The notes below the pieces were generated by a model. It did not search any database and was not told the origin of the DNA. It saw only the letters and a list, made by a program, of their open reading frames with translations. Source: Gnetum montanum (lineage: Eukaryota > Streptophyta > Gnetopsida > Gnetales > Gnetaceae). From it: a stretch of 64,000 nt of DNA. Made by a program: the position numbers and the translations under genes. The stretch lies in NCBI GenBank assembly GCA_015680685.1, contig MNCI01011387.1, positions 115,610 to 179,609 of the forward strand, given 5' to 3'. Shown piece after piece: positions 43,551 to 54,442 of the stretch. Each line of letters begins with the position of its first letter. Positions within the stretch are counted from its first letter, which is position 1.

Positions 43551-44440
43551 TGATGATTGGCGAGGTACCCCTACACTCAACCATACGAATACGAGCATTT
43601 TTGCACGTGATTCAGTTGAACTCCACAGATGGACTAATTATGGCACCTAGATAGTTATCCTTAGGTCACAGTTCACTATCTTCCCACCTGGACTAGTATT
43701 ATATTTGTCACATATGATTTAGTCTATAGTGAGGTGTATGATGGGTTTCCTAATCTAATGCTACTCCTGAAGGTAATGGAAAGTAATATTAACTAATCTA
43801 GGAGGAAAAGGGTAAGAGAATCTAATCTAGCCTAAGTACTATGAGCATCCATTCCTTGATTATCCATACATATCTTGGACCTCATGCACGACTACCACTG
43901 GGATTACCAAGCATAGATCCTAGGTACGCTACTGGGTTACCAAGTAGTCACACTTAAATGCTTGTAATCAAGTCATACTCATTCCGCGTTGCTAGGAGAT
44001 AAGGGTAAGAGAGACTAATTAGAAAAGTAGTAAATAACAATTAAATAAATAAATAACAAAGTGAATGCTACAATGATGAAGTAATCTCGATCTTTATTGC
44101 CGGTCATGTGTGTGTCCAAGTACGTCACACTCGAATAAAGGATGTCATACAATTACATTCATCACACTGCAGGCAGACACTGGAAAAAATCTATCTCTGG
44201 AGGGAGAAAACTGCCAGAGTTTCACTACAATCTAACTCTCATTATTAAACAAGGGAGAGCCACCTCTTATTTATAGAATTGGCTATGGACTGTGATATTG
44301 CGTATGCGATATCGTAGGGAAAGACGCAATATCACGTATGTGATATCGCGGATCATGCGATATTGTGGATCATGTGATATCGCGGTAGATGCGATATTGC
44401 GTATGTGATATCGCAACCCATGCGATATCACGTCCCATCA
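43551..44440 (-). mobile_element. Element D 5' LTR
   Basis: Starts (minus) TGATGGGACG at 44440, ends at 43551. U3 has a long array of palindromic GCGATATCGCGTATGCGATA-type repeats (44288-44432). TATA box 44276-44268. Confidence 0.9.
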
Positions 44441-44445
44441 AAAAG
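44441..44445 (+). repeat. Target site duplication of element D, right copy (AAAAG)
   Basis: Matches 37838-37842. Confidence 0.9.
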
Positions 44446-46505
44446 CATGACTAGAAGAGTCATGCAAAAACATTTGTTGCTAAACATAGTACCCATACAG
44501 ATTTGGCTGCCTGTAAGGGTATTGTTGCCTTGGTGGTGGCATCCCCCACAATTGTGGGTGTATCCACTACTGATACTACTCATACCATAATGGTGGAGCT
44601 CCACTTGAATAAAAAGCCTATTGTTGTTGATGGAGTTGCCTTGAGTTGCCTTGAGGATAAGGCAATCCTCTAGGTGCTTACCTTCATGCTAATCTAGGGT
44701 TCAAAGCATACACCTTAAATTCTTGTAAGTGTGACACAACAGGGTAACATCCCTTGGGATGTTCATATTGGTAGATGTCACACCCATCATCATCATTTGA
44801 TTCTAACTCCACAGCCTCTTCTATTGTTGTAGCTTTGCCCTTACCCCTTTGGTCGGAATGTTTAGCTTCTTTTCTTCTCCTGCGGTCATGATCACTACCT
44901 TGTTCTTTAGATTCATCTGTAATTTTTAGAGCAGTTTGAAATATTTCATCTAAAGATTCCTACATTTTGTTAGCCTTAGCCAATATTTCATATACTGATT
45001 TTTGAATGAGAAAATGTTTTTCATTACACCACCTCATCAAGTGGTGCTTCCTCACTATCATAGAATTGGACCTTCCTTTTTCTGATGGGAGGATCCCAGT
45101 TATACTTATCATGTTCCTATTTTCTCAGCTCAGCTTCTTCTTTTGCAACCTATTTAATTAGCCTTTGAATCTGATGGACTCTTAGTTCTAATAGTCTCCC
45201 TTCAGCGTAGACCCCAAGAGTTCTCCTCGTTTCGGATTGAAGTCCATCTATGATATGGTAAAGCTTCTTCTATTAAGAATAACCATGGCCAAGACATCTA
45301 TGCAAAAGGGAATAATACATACCCATGGATGCATCCAAGGGCTCATGTATTTCTTGTCACTAGCCTTGGATTTGCTTTCTCAAATTGGATACTCTAGAGT
45401 ATGTTTGATATTTTTCATTGAATAGCTCAAGCATCATACTCCATCTATGAATTGGTTCTAGCTCCAAGGAGCGGTACCAACTTTTTGTCTCTTTTATGAG
45501 TGTGCTGGGGAAACACTTAAGTTTCTACCAATCATTTTCTATATTTTGTAAGGTACAGGCATTGTGAAAGGCCTAAAGATGAGTTTGTGAATCTGAGTTA
45601 TATCCCCCCTCAAATCTAGAAATATTGTTAATATCCAATTGCTTGATTCTACTATCTTTCATATGCTTGGTTGGGATCATGATTGCATCTACAATGTTTA
45701 GCATGTTTCAAGTTGCTAGCAAGGGCTTATCATCGTCATGATTTCAATGATGCCTATGATGTTCCATGCTACCCCTTTGATCATGGTAGGGCCTACAATC
45801 ATTATTCTACCATTCACCTCCATCATGGTTTCATCCCCTAAGATTTTGATTAGATTTAGAGGAGGAAGAAGAAGATGCAGATGAAGAAGACAAAGAGGGA
45901 GGAGGAATACCACCACCATGGTGTCTACCACCTCCTCTCCACTTGTCATAGCCATGATCATTAGGTTTTCTATCATCATGATGCTTTCCTGAGCCTCTTC
46001 CTTGACTTCCACTTTTACTTGAACTTGGATTGTTGATAGTGGACTAAAGATTCAGGTTGAAGCCTCCATCACTGATGTCAAGGGGTGGAAAATATTCATG
46101 TTGAGAATCCTCAGAGGGACAATTTTCATTGTTATTTTGGTTCAATAGGAATAAGGGGTTGGTGAATCATTTCCCCTTCATAGCTTCTTGATGCTTCTCT
46201 TGGTGCTGATCTAGTTTATGTTGTGTTTCTATGAGATGGTAGTCTTGATAGTTATGGTCCTACACAACATATTCATCATGGGGGTCCTAGATGAACAACT
46301 TCTTAAGAGTTTGGAGTAGCATCCCATGAACAAATTGATCAGGAGGCAACACAATGTTTCCCTCCATATCTCTCCACTACAACTACTCATCCTGATGCAA
46401 GATGAAAGTGAAATTAGGTACAAATTCATCGAGATGAGTGTACACCACCTTGAATTCTTGGGACATTAGCGATTTTGAATCATCATGCCAGTGAGAAGAA
46501 GACAT
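44446..46505 (-). pseudogene. gag: Element C gag, 5' part
   Basis: Start ATG at 46505: MSSSHWHDDSKSLMSQEFKV, then TFILHQDE and a Gln/His-rich stretch (HKLDQHQEKHQEAMKGK). 46012-45716 in the correct frame is Gly/Arg/Ser-rich with SLSSSSASSSSSS, a low-complexity linker. The capsid core is broken around 45500-45100. A zinc-knuckle-like segment and Pro-rich part follow to 44446, where element D interrupts. The remainder is at 37837 and below. Many stops. Confidence 0.65.
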
Positions 46506-46643
46506 TTTGGATTAGAGAAAAATTTAGTGTACTTAAATTATAATTATAATTATTGATTTTTTGAATGATTGTGATCTTAGGGTTTGTTCCACGATGTTAA
46601 ATAATATTCACTAAGTCCTAGACAATGCATGTATCAAACTACA

Positions 46644-46663
46644 AGTCCTTAGTAATGGTGCCA
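46644..46663 (-). promoter_or_regulatory. Element C primer binding site
   Basis: The minus strand reads TGGCACCATTACTAAGGACT, one base from the 5' LTR; a decayed tRNA-Asp complement. Confidence 0.65.
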
Positions 46664-46664
46664 A

Positions 46665-47595
46665 TGATGAGTGACATGTAGACCTTACATCCAACCATAC
46701 GAATCACTAAGCGTTCACATGTGATTTGGTCAAATTTTGTGGACTTATAGCCTTCTAAGCACATTGGTCTCTAGGAAGTGAAACTAACCATTGCAATTGT
46801 TGTCTTTTCAATTATATTTGTGAAATGCAAAGGTATGGTTAAGTGCAACTGAGACATATGATTTTTATCATTTTTATGTTTTGTGTTTTAAGTTACCTAA
46901 GGATAATGAATAATGAATAAAATAAAATAATTAAATTACTAATTTAATCTAACTAGCTACACCTAACTAATCCTAACATAAGCATCTGTTCCCACTTGCT
47001 GTACACATCATGAACACATTTAATATTATTGGGATACCAAACGTTAAAAGTTATTGGGATTACCAAGCGCCAAGTGTATGCTCGAAGTGGTCGTACTTAT
47101 GTGCTTAATTAATCACTCATTTAATCTAGCTTAACTTAGCTTAATTAAGCTTAATTACTTAAAGCATTAAAGGAAATTGCATAAAACATTAAATGCATAA
47201 ATAAACAATTAATCTATTTCAAAGTGCTACAAGGTTATAAAAAAGCTCATCTTTATTGTTGCACACATTGTCATGCTTAGGTACGATAGTGCTTGAATAA
47301 AGATCCATACACTCTTTGACTCCTATTGTAGGCACCTAGGAAAATATTCTAACTTCCAAATGACAAAACTGCAAGAGCTTTGCTTCAACTATGAAAAAAG
47401 ATGCCATAACCACGATGGGTGAGCACGTATTTATAGGCAAAAATAGACACTACGTTGACAAAGCCACATCAACGCATCAAATCCTACGTCGGTGAGGCCA
47501 TGTCAATGCATCAAATCCCATGTCAACAAGGTCACATCAATGGGGCTACATCGATGAGGTCGCATTAGTGGGACCTAAGAAAACATGACTCATCA
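46665..47595 (-). mobile_element. Element C 5' LTR
   Basis: Starts (minus) TGATGAGTCATG at 47595. U3 has repeats of the type ACATCAACGCATCAAATCC (47455-47580). TATA box 47436-47428. Pairs with 27779-28648. The right flank CCAGT is the target site copy. Confidence 0.85.
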
Positions 47596-47600
47596 CCAGT

Positions 47601-48765
47601 GATAGGCCTAACTATGGTGATAGTGTTGGATTGCCTCTAAGAGATAGATGCTGAAGGAAGAAAACTTTAAGGAATACTCCTAGAGCATGATCTAGATACA
47701 CTATTTCACATTAATAAAGCATTCTTCTCTTTTTCCTTTTACATTTTCCCTATTATTCCCTTACACTTTATGTAAAATGTTATATATATTTGATGTTTGC
47801 TACATTATTGACTTATGATTAATGTCTAATATAACATATAATTGATGTTTGCTATGACATTCGGGAACGGGATGTCATATTTGGTATCGGAGCAAACCAT
47901 GACCCAAGAGCCATTCAGAACCATGGGCTGGCTACAACTTGATGATGAATCATGGAGCCATGAGCTAGGAAGAATCATGGACCACCACCAAATGTGCTAC
48001 AAGTTAGAAATGATCCTTATAAGCTAGCAGATATTTTTCCATTTATTTTTCATGGATAATGAATTAGACATCTACAAGAAACATGGACTCTACCAACTAA
48101 GATTTCTTCAAAGGATACCATCAATCAAGAGATCTAATTATGCTTCAACAAGGTACATAAAATTGCAAGACACATTGGTAAGATAAAGATATGCTAGTCC
48201 AAATAATTCTTATCCATCTTTCAATATTATTAAAATATTAATTGATTAAGGTCATTGTTAAAGTTATCCTAAAAGGTTAGTAACCATGACTTGAGTTGAT
48301 CGTCTCCTTTAGAACTTAGTGTCCTAAGCAGCTAACCCTTGTAACTTGGCATTATTTATCTCACTTAAGACCTAACATTATTCATCTCACTTAAGACCTA
48401 TGCATTAGTAAATTTAAGGGATTTAATCTAGCCATAAGATCATCTCATTCCTACTTAACCAATAAGGGTTATTACCATGGGATCCATAGGTAAATTAGTG
48501 ATGTCATCATAATCTTCTCCTTAATACCTCACAAAGGTATAGAAGATAGATCTATATCATTTGCAAAACTATATGATATATTTGTCACATGCTTATCTAA
48601 GGGTCAATGTATCAATTATAATTGAAATAAGTTATATTAGAATATCTCAAGTTACCTATAAGTTAACATAGTAATGTTAATTCAATAAGATAGACTATTT
48701 TGGTCTTCTTAATTTCTAAAATTCCAACTTTATTTTTAATCCCTAAGACCATGTCCAATGTGTAG
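47601..48765 (+). other. Possible decayed LTR end and leader; otherwise unassigned
   Basis: TTGGTATCGGAGCA at 47881-47894 is close to the initiator-Met PBS and follows ATGTCA, a possible LTR end. Upstream, TTGATGTTTGCTA occurs twice (about 47789 and 47842). No mate LTR seen. 47842-48027 is open for 61 codons with no recognised family. 48060-48765 is AT-rich with nothing I can identify. Confidence 0.4.
47882..47893 (+). promoter_or_regulatory. PBS-like site (initiator Met tRNA type)
   Basis: TGGTATCGGAGC has one mismatch to TGGTATCAGAGC. It may be the PBS of element F (gag from about 51020), if 48.1-51 kb was inserted later, or of another element. Confidence 0.5.
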
Positions 48766-48945
48766 TACTCAAAACAATTTTTACCATACAAAATTCGTCC
48801 CAATTGGACTTATGATTTGAGAGACATTGCCATTTCGTCCCAATTGTTATACATGCATTAATTTTAAGGTTGGGAATCAAACTTGGAATCTCTCTTTACT
48901 CAAATTGAACTTATACCGTATCATCAACCAAACCACCACGTAAAG
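48766..48945 (-). repeat. SINE-like repeat 1 (tRNA-related)
   Basis: The minus strand has a polymerase III B box-like AGTTTGATTCCC (about 48886-48870). About 45 bases upstream is an A box-like GGTTGATGATACGG (about 48935-48920). Spacing and orientation fit a plant SINE. No clear target duplication. Confidence 0.35.
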
Positions 48946-48954
48946 TACCAAGGC

Positions 48955-49090
48955 AAAGTAGAATAAAATAACATTAAAAAACTAAAATTAAATATTACAA
49001 TTTAGGGCTTGGATTCAAACTCCTATTGTTCAAATTGCTAACCTTAAAGGTTGGCTCAGCCAGCTAGCCAGTAAGTGAAATTACTTGGTT
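48955..49090 (-). repeat. SINE-like repeat 2 (tRNA-related)
   Basis: The minus strand has A box-like TAGCTGGCTGAGCC (about 49072-49055), then a B box-like GAGTTTGAATCC (49022-49011), then an AT-rich end. Same orientation as repeat 1. Confidence 0.4.
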
Positions 49091-49189
49091 GTTAACAGTG
49101 ATTTAATTATCTTCATATAATATAAAATACATATTAAAAAAAACATATACATATATAATAATATTGAATAATAATCATGTGGGTGCCTG

Positions 49190-49312
49190 GCTCCAAGGCC
49201 ATCATCACAGTCCCGGCGTACTTCAAGGACTCCCAGCACCATGCCACCAAAGACATCGCCACAATTGCCGCATCCTGAACGAGCTCTGTGCTCCTGCAGC
49301 CTTCCTGCAGAA
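49190..49312 (+). pseudogene. HSP70: HSP70 gene fragment
   Basis: 49191-49270 gives SKAIITVPAYFKDSQHHATK followed by DIATIAAS and a stop. This is the conserved HSP70 ATPase-domain segment (VTVPAYFNDSQRQATKDAG). After a one-base shift, RILNELCAPAAF matches the next conserved piece (RIINEPTAAA). The wording seems closest to the mitochondrial/DnaK branch, with low certainty. About 40 of some 650 residues remain. Base composition is far more GC-rich than the surroundings. It is a captured or retroposed scrap, not a gene. Confidence 0.75.
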
Positions 49313-49379
49313 ACCTGATGCTACCCTACGGTCCCTGCACCCGAATAAAGATAATAAATACAATTTATTTTTGTAGGTT

Positions 49380-49660
49380 GCGTAGCCCTGAAACGAGCAC
49401 GCCACCCCACCCTGGCTGGGACCACGCTGGTGCTACAAGGGCCACGCAACCCTGCATGGGGGCCGCACACGCCCATACCATTCATCAACAACCTGCTATC
49501 CTACCGTCGTCGTTGCCTGCACCGTTGCTATCGTCGCGGTCGTTGCTGTTGCTGTCGTCGTCGCCGTCGCCCAGATGTGCAGCTTCACTCCCCACAATCG
49601 CCCATTCCTCCATCGCCTCCTACGAAATCCTCGCCTGCCGCTTACCAATAAGATTAGTTA
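49380..49660. other. GC-rich patch with CGT/GTC simple repeats
   Basis: A GC-rich island in AT-rich DNA, with runs of CGTCGT and CTGTCGTCGT at 49500-49580. Open frames in it are Arg- or Cys-rich only because of the repeat. It directly follows the HSP70 fragment and precedes the CCR4-like pseudogene. It could be captured host exon or UTR sequence. Confidence 0.5.
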
Positions 49661-49703
49661 CGCACTACTACTGCCGGATCAGTTGTTACCAATAAGATTA
49701 GTT
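49642..49703. repeat. 18-bp direct repeat, 44 bases apart
   Basis: TTACCAATAAGATTAGTT occurs perfectly at 49642-49659 and 49686-49703. It is either a short tandem duplication or a target duplication around a small insertion, at the left edge of the CCR4-like pseudogene. Confidence 0.65.
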
Positions 49704-49879
49704 GGAGAATCAGTTGATGAATCAATTGATAAATTAGTTGGTGAGCCAAAATGGTTAAGAAGATGTATATCAATTCTTCTTGCAATCAAATCATACGACA
49801 TAACATAGAAAGTCATAATCTTGTTGCAACAAGATGTATGATACCCATGAAGAGAAATGACCCAAGAGAAAGTCCAAGA

Positions 49880-50784
49880 ATGAGAATGAAAGTAACAACA
49901 TATAATGTACTAGCAAGATCCCTAGCCAATGAGAGACAACATACACAATATTCACCATGGGCCTTAGACTAGCATGAGTATTAATATCCACATATCTTAG
50001 TTAAAAGATTTGAATGGTATTTAGAAGATATGATTTTTGAAATTTTAAAACTTCAAATCATGGAAAAGAAAGACAAGTCAAGGTTCCAGAGAAGCCACGT
50101 AGCTTTGGCATTGATACTACAAATCTAGTTATCAAAAAGATATGTATGTTTGATTAACACACATTTAATTGCCAAATCAACATGTCCAAATGTTGGACTA
50201 TGCTAAGGAGCATACTTGATTAAGCAAATAAAGGAAAGTTAAAAGGATAAGTTATTCCTAAGACATATCAATCTAGTGCCAATTTTCCTTTGTGGGAGAC
50301 TTTAATGCAAAAGTTGGAAGTAGTATTTATCAATTTTTAAAATATGGATGTGTAAAGGAATCCTTGGAAGATGAACCCGATGTAAAGAAGATTTTTCCTT
50401 CAATTTAACATGAAATCCCATGGGCCAGTGCATATTCTACTTACTTCAAATCTTCAATAGATAAATTAGATCTCAAAATTCACGAAGAGATGATGTTGAT
50501 GGATAGTACTTATCAAGAACCATAATTCAGTAATTACTCTACCATGATTAATGAAGATGGATCAACAAGATTCTTCATTTGAGATCCTAGATTATATTTG
50601 ATATGATATCTAATTCTTCCAAATTACCAAGTTACTAGAGTTAATTTCTAAAGAAGAAATTGAGAAGAATCGAGATCAAGCCTTGCCATCCCAAACAAGA
50701 CCATCTAATCATATATTACTTATGGCAGAACTACAACTACTTTCATTAATTCCTAAGGTTGATCAAGATGAGGAAGTATCTTAA
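49880..50784 (+). pseudogene. CCR4-like deadenylase pseudogene
   Basis: Host-type gene remnant of the exonuclease-endonuclease-phosphatase family (CCR4 deadenylase branch, mRNA poly(A) shortening). Motifs in family order: KVTTYNVLARSLA (about 49891-49930) with YSPWAL; VCLINTHLIAKSTCP (50140-50180); FVGDFNAKVGSSIYQFL (50290-50340); HEIPWASAYSTYF (50410-50450); then the end, RDQALPSQTRPSNHILLMAE (50672-50735) to TAA 50782-50784. The GDFN and SNH (for SDH) catalytic motifs are recognisable. The section between YSPWAL and NTHL is shorter than in the family, so a middle piece is lost. No introns seen, which suggests a processed copy. Several stops and indels. Confidence 0.7.
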
Positions 50785-51019
50785 CCTTACTTTTATTTAT
50801 GATTTTCATAATTTTCTTTATTTTTTAATCTATATTTTAATTAGATAACTAAAATATCTAGGGTAATGCAAGTTGGGAATAAGGATTTGCCCTACCTTCA
50901 CTTAGATAACCAAATATGAGTTGCACTTTGTGTGACCTTGGTTAGGACTGGTGATTGGTGGTTGGTGGATCCCTAATTTAACTCTTGTCATTATCTTAGA
51001 AGATGAGGTAAGTATTGAT
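50785..51019. other. Unassigned spacer
   Basis: AT-rich, nothing recognised. Confidence 0.3.
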
Positions 51020-52150
51020 AAAATAATATTTAATACTTATATATATTCTTCTCACATATGTCTTGTTTGCAAAATAAGCAAGAAACAACTTCAAGCCCAA
51101 AGGAGAAATCAAATTATTTGAGCATAAGATCATAAAAAGGAGCGCTAGAGCTAGAAAAAGATGATATTCCTGTTGATCTTGATGACCTTAATGATGAGAG
51201 AAAGAATGGAGAAGAAGAAGTCAATCATTCTTCAAGAGTTGTGCACTAGCCACGAGGTTAAGAATTTAAGGGAAGGGAATCTAGGTCATGTTTTAAGATA
51301 ACAAGGATGACTTGGTGAAAAAAATGAAGAGCAGTCTTGTAAAGGACTTTCGACATATTGCAAAGATACCACATGCTAAGATTAGGATTTGAAATGGGAT
51401 GGAAGGTGTAAAATCCTTTAGTTCTTGGATTAAGATTATTAAGAAGAATTTTACACTCAAGGATGTTTATGATAAACAAAGAGTATCATATGTTTGAACC
51501 AAATTGGAGGGTATGACAAAAGCTTAGTAGAAAGGAGAAAGCCATGCTTATGTGGTCAACCATGGCTCACCCATCAAAGATTGATTAATTATGCATTATT
51601 TGATGAAATAAATAATTGATAAGTCCTAGCATAGTTAAGAAGCAATCCAAAGGCTTAAGTATTCAAGATAATGTGACAAGAATGATAGAGACTATTACAT
51701 GGAATTTATAAGGTATTCCATCAAGCATAGGTGCAATGGTGTGACTATGAGCAAGACTCAAACTTCATCACAAGTCTTAATAAAAAGTATTAATAAGATT
51801 TTACATTCTATGAAGTTCAAACATTAGATGAGGTATTTGAGTTATCTCTTAAAGAAAATAATAAGCTGAAAGAATATTTTAAAGGTGGTCCAAAAACTTC
51901 TTCCAATGGTAGAGACTGCAATTCTTCCAAAGGTGAAAATAAATTCAAAGAGAAGAATGACAAGGAAGATGCAAAAGAAAAGCTAAAGAAATATTATAAT
52001 AAGTATTCTAAGAAGGATTTATTCAAGGAAAAGGATGCTAGTAAGATCCAATGCTTCAATTATGGAGAAGTAGACCATAAGTAATGGGAATGCAAAAAGC
52101 CTAAAGCATTCAAGGGAAAAGAACTTTAAATCATGGAAAAAATATTTTTT
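51020..52150 (+). pseudogene. gag: Element F gag (plus-strand Gypsy element)
   Basis: Broken gag. SFSSWIKIIKKNFTLKDVYD and a following TKLEGMTKA (51420-51530) match the gag core of chromovirus-type elements. Then a Lys/Asn/Ser-rich stretch (51840-52030) and a zinc knuckle near 52045-52100: IQCFNYGEVDHK-WECKKP, a C-x2-C-x4-H-x4-C knuckle with its first Cys pair damaged. The AT-rich, Lys-rich composition differs from elements B and D. Confidence 0.6.
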
Positions 52151-53690
52151 AGCCTCTAAAATTTAGGATAATATTAATGCATCTATGATTGAAGATATCA
52201 CTAAAGTTAACTCTTGTACTTTTATGATGAATGTTAATGTTAAGAATACTATTAGGAAAAATGCTTTTTAGAACTGGGGCTAGCTAGCTATTTATCTAGC
52301 GGGGAATGGATTCATATTCTCATTAATGGTGAAGATCAAAAAAATATAATATCTAACAAGACTATTTAAAGTTTGGGTCGATTCAAGTTTCCATACTTGA
52401 GGCCTTTTAAGATTCATTGACTTTTCAAAGATCATTATCAAGAAGTGTAAGAAATGTGTAACTTGCTTTTAGGATTAGTTCCTATGAAGGTAAGTTATCT
52501 TGTGATATTCTTCCCATTTATTTTGCTCATGTAATTCTTGGTAAGTCTTGGAACTTTGAAAAAAACACTACTTTTCATAAAGGCAAAAATATTTGGTTTG
52601 TGCCTAACGAAAATGACATTGATAAGTTGATTTCCATGTCTTTATAATAGTTTAAATATAATGTTTTTACTAATACATCTTTGATTTTGTTAAGTGAGTA
52701 AGAATATGTTTAAGCTTATGAGAAAGCTGGGCATGATTTCATCATTGTGTCTACAACTATAACATGTGAAAAGGGGAAAGCAAGTAAAGTTCTAGTAGTG
52801 GTTCAACCTTTATTATAAGAATTTGTTGATCTATTCAAAAGCAAAATAGAAGGCCTCCTTTTGCAAGTTCCATTCAAAAATTAGATTGACTTCATTTCAA
52901 GGGTAACCATACCAAATAAAGAAGCCTGATAGATGACTCCAAATTAGAGGAAGAAGCTCCATAGGTAGGTGAGTAAATTACTCTTACATTGTTTTATTAA
53001 GGAGTTAGTATCTTCATGTGCAATACTAGTAGTGTTAGTACCTACAAAAGATACTAATGAGATGAGGATGTGCATTGATTCTAGGATTGTAAATAGAATT
53101 ACTATCAAATACCATTTTTCTATTCCTATAATGAATGAAATTCTTGATGTTCTCACTAATGCTAAAGTCTTTTCATAGATTGATTTAAAGAGTGATTATC
53201 ATTAAAGAAGGATTAGGCTTGATGATGAATGAAAAATCACTTTTAAAACTCTAAATGAATTGTATGAATGATTATTCATGCCATTTGGGCTAAGTAATGA
53301 TCCTACTAATTTTATAAGGTTAATAAATGATGTATTGAGAGAGTTAATTTATAAATATTATAGTCTCTTTTGATGATATCCTTATTTATAGTTTCACTAA
53401 GGATGACCATGTGCATCATTTGACGAAGGTGTTCCTCAAGTTGCATGAAGGGTATTTGTTGGTAACTATGAAGAAGTATCAATTCCTCAAAAGGAAATTT
53501 ATGTATTTGAGTAATTTCATCTCCAAGAATCAATTGAAGATGAAGCCTGGTAAGATCAAGATAAATAGAGATTAGCCTTCATGAAATAATGGTGGAGATG
53601 TGAGATCTTTTCTTGGAATTGTTGGATTTCCTAGAATATTTAGTAGACATTTTAGTTTTATTAAATAACTAATTATTTCTTATTTGAAAA
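52151..53690 (+). pseudogene. pol: Element F protease and reverse transcriptase
   Basis: Protease area about 52240-52600 (broken). The RT starts near 52930: VLVPTKDTNEMRMCIDSRIV, then NRITIKYHFSIPIMNEILDV and AKVFSxIDLKSDYH at 52990-53210. Then EWLFMPFGLSNDPTNFIRLI near 53265-53320, followed by a YY-DDILIYS equivalent broken by indel at 53360-53395. This order and wording (PIP, IDLKSGYHQIR, MPFGLSNAPxTF) is that of chromoviruses. Stops and shifts throughout. Confidence 0.7.
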
Positions 53691-54442
53691 AGAGTATTGA
53701 TTTTATATGGGGGATGATAGAGAGAAATCATTCCAAGTCTTAAAGGCTAAAATTTGTAGTGCTTTAATGCTTACCATTTCAAAGTTTACCAAGATTCTTG
53801 AAGTAGAGGTGGATTTAAGTGGAATGATGGTGGAGGTATTTTATCATAAGAAGATAAGCCCATTACATGTTTTTTAGATAAGCTAAATGAATTGAGAAAA
53901 ACTATAGTATCTATGAAAAAAATTGTATGCTATATTTTAGGCTAGTAGACATTGGAGCCATTACTTGTTAGAAAGTAAATTTTTTCTTTTCATTAATTAG
54001 AAGGCATTACAAGTCATGAATTTTTTAAAAAGAAGTTATGTTCCAAGCATATGAAATGGGTAGAGTAGCTATAGAAGTTTCACTTTTTTTTAAAGCATAG
54101 AAGTTGAACAAGTAATGAAATAGTAAACACTCTTTCTAGGATTCACATTGTAAGTCATCCATGTACATAAGTACATGAACACAAGGTCTTTACTTCTTTG
54201 AATCTAGATGGTATAAATTTTGGTGAGCGTTAGAGAGTTTTTATTTCTCCATTACTAAGTAGAAAGGATAGGTGGAAGGATTATCATCTACTATAGGACA
54301 TTATCTTCAAGAATGGTAAGGTATGTATGCCTACTTGTGATGTCAAGTCATAGATTTTGCATGAGAAGTATACTTGTGTATACATGGGTAAGATTAAAAC
54401 CTATGCTATTTTGTTTTCAAAAGCTACTTTTGGCTAGGTATG
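53691..54442 (+). pseudogene. Element F RNase H and start of integrase, truncated
   Basis: RNase H remnants at 53740-54160. KNGKVCMPTCDVKS-ILHEKY (about 54313-54375) is the start of the integrase zinc-binding domain. The frame ends at 54442 where the LTR of element E begins, so the rest of integrase and the 3' LTR must lie beyond E, outside the window. Confidence 0.6.
54438..54442 (+). repeat. Probable left target site copy of element E (GTATG)
   Basis: The five bases directly before the LTR start TGATGAAC. The right copy would lie beyond 64000. Confidence 0.5.

Larger units (their letters stand above)
37843..44440 (-). mobile_element. Element D: pol-less Athila-derived element (gag plus accessory ORF)
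   Basis: Complete 6.6-kb minus-strand element. LTR 44440-43551 (890 bp), PBS 43549-43529, gag 43405 to about 41740, noncoding module 41500-39602, accessory ORF 39601-38834, PPT 38682-38668, LTR 38667-37843 (825 bp), perfect TSD. No protease, RT or integrase. This is the plan of a non-autonomous terminal-repeat element with gag, here with an added 3' ORF. LTRs differ by about 8% by eye. Element A has the same plan. Confidence 0.9.
27779..47595 (-). mobile_element. Element C: Athila-lineage retrotransposon with pol, containing element D
   Basis: Minus-strand element of about 13.2 kb once the 6.6-kb element D is left out. Order from its 5' end: LTR 47595-46665, PBS 46663-46644, gag 46505 down to 44446 and on at 37837, protease, RT, RNase H, integrase down to about 33830, noncoding module, accessory ORF 31745 to about 28880, PPT, LTR 28648-27779. 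RT, RNase H and integrase have Athila-type sequences. LTRs differ by roughly 10% by eye, more than those of D, as expected for the host of the nest. Confidence 0.85.

Noticed and set aside
37843-44440. Element D as a simple internal deletion of element C
   Set aside because: D has its own target duplication, distinct LTRs and gag, and the same plan as A.
49430-49695. Arg- and Cys-rich open frames as a small host protein
   Set aside because: They arise from CGT/GTC simple repeats, and two frames in the same place are equally open.
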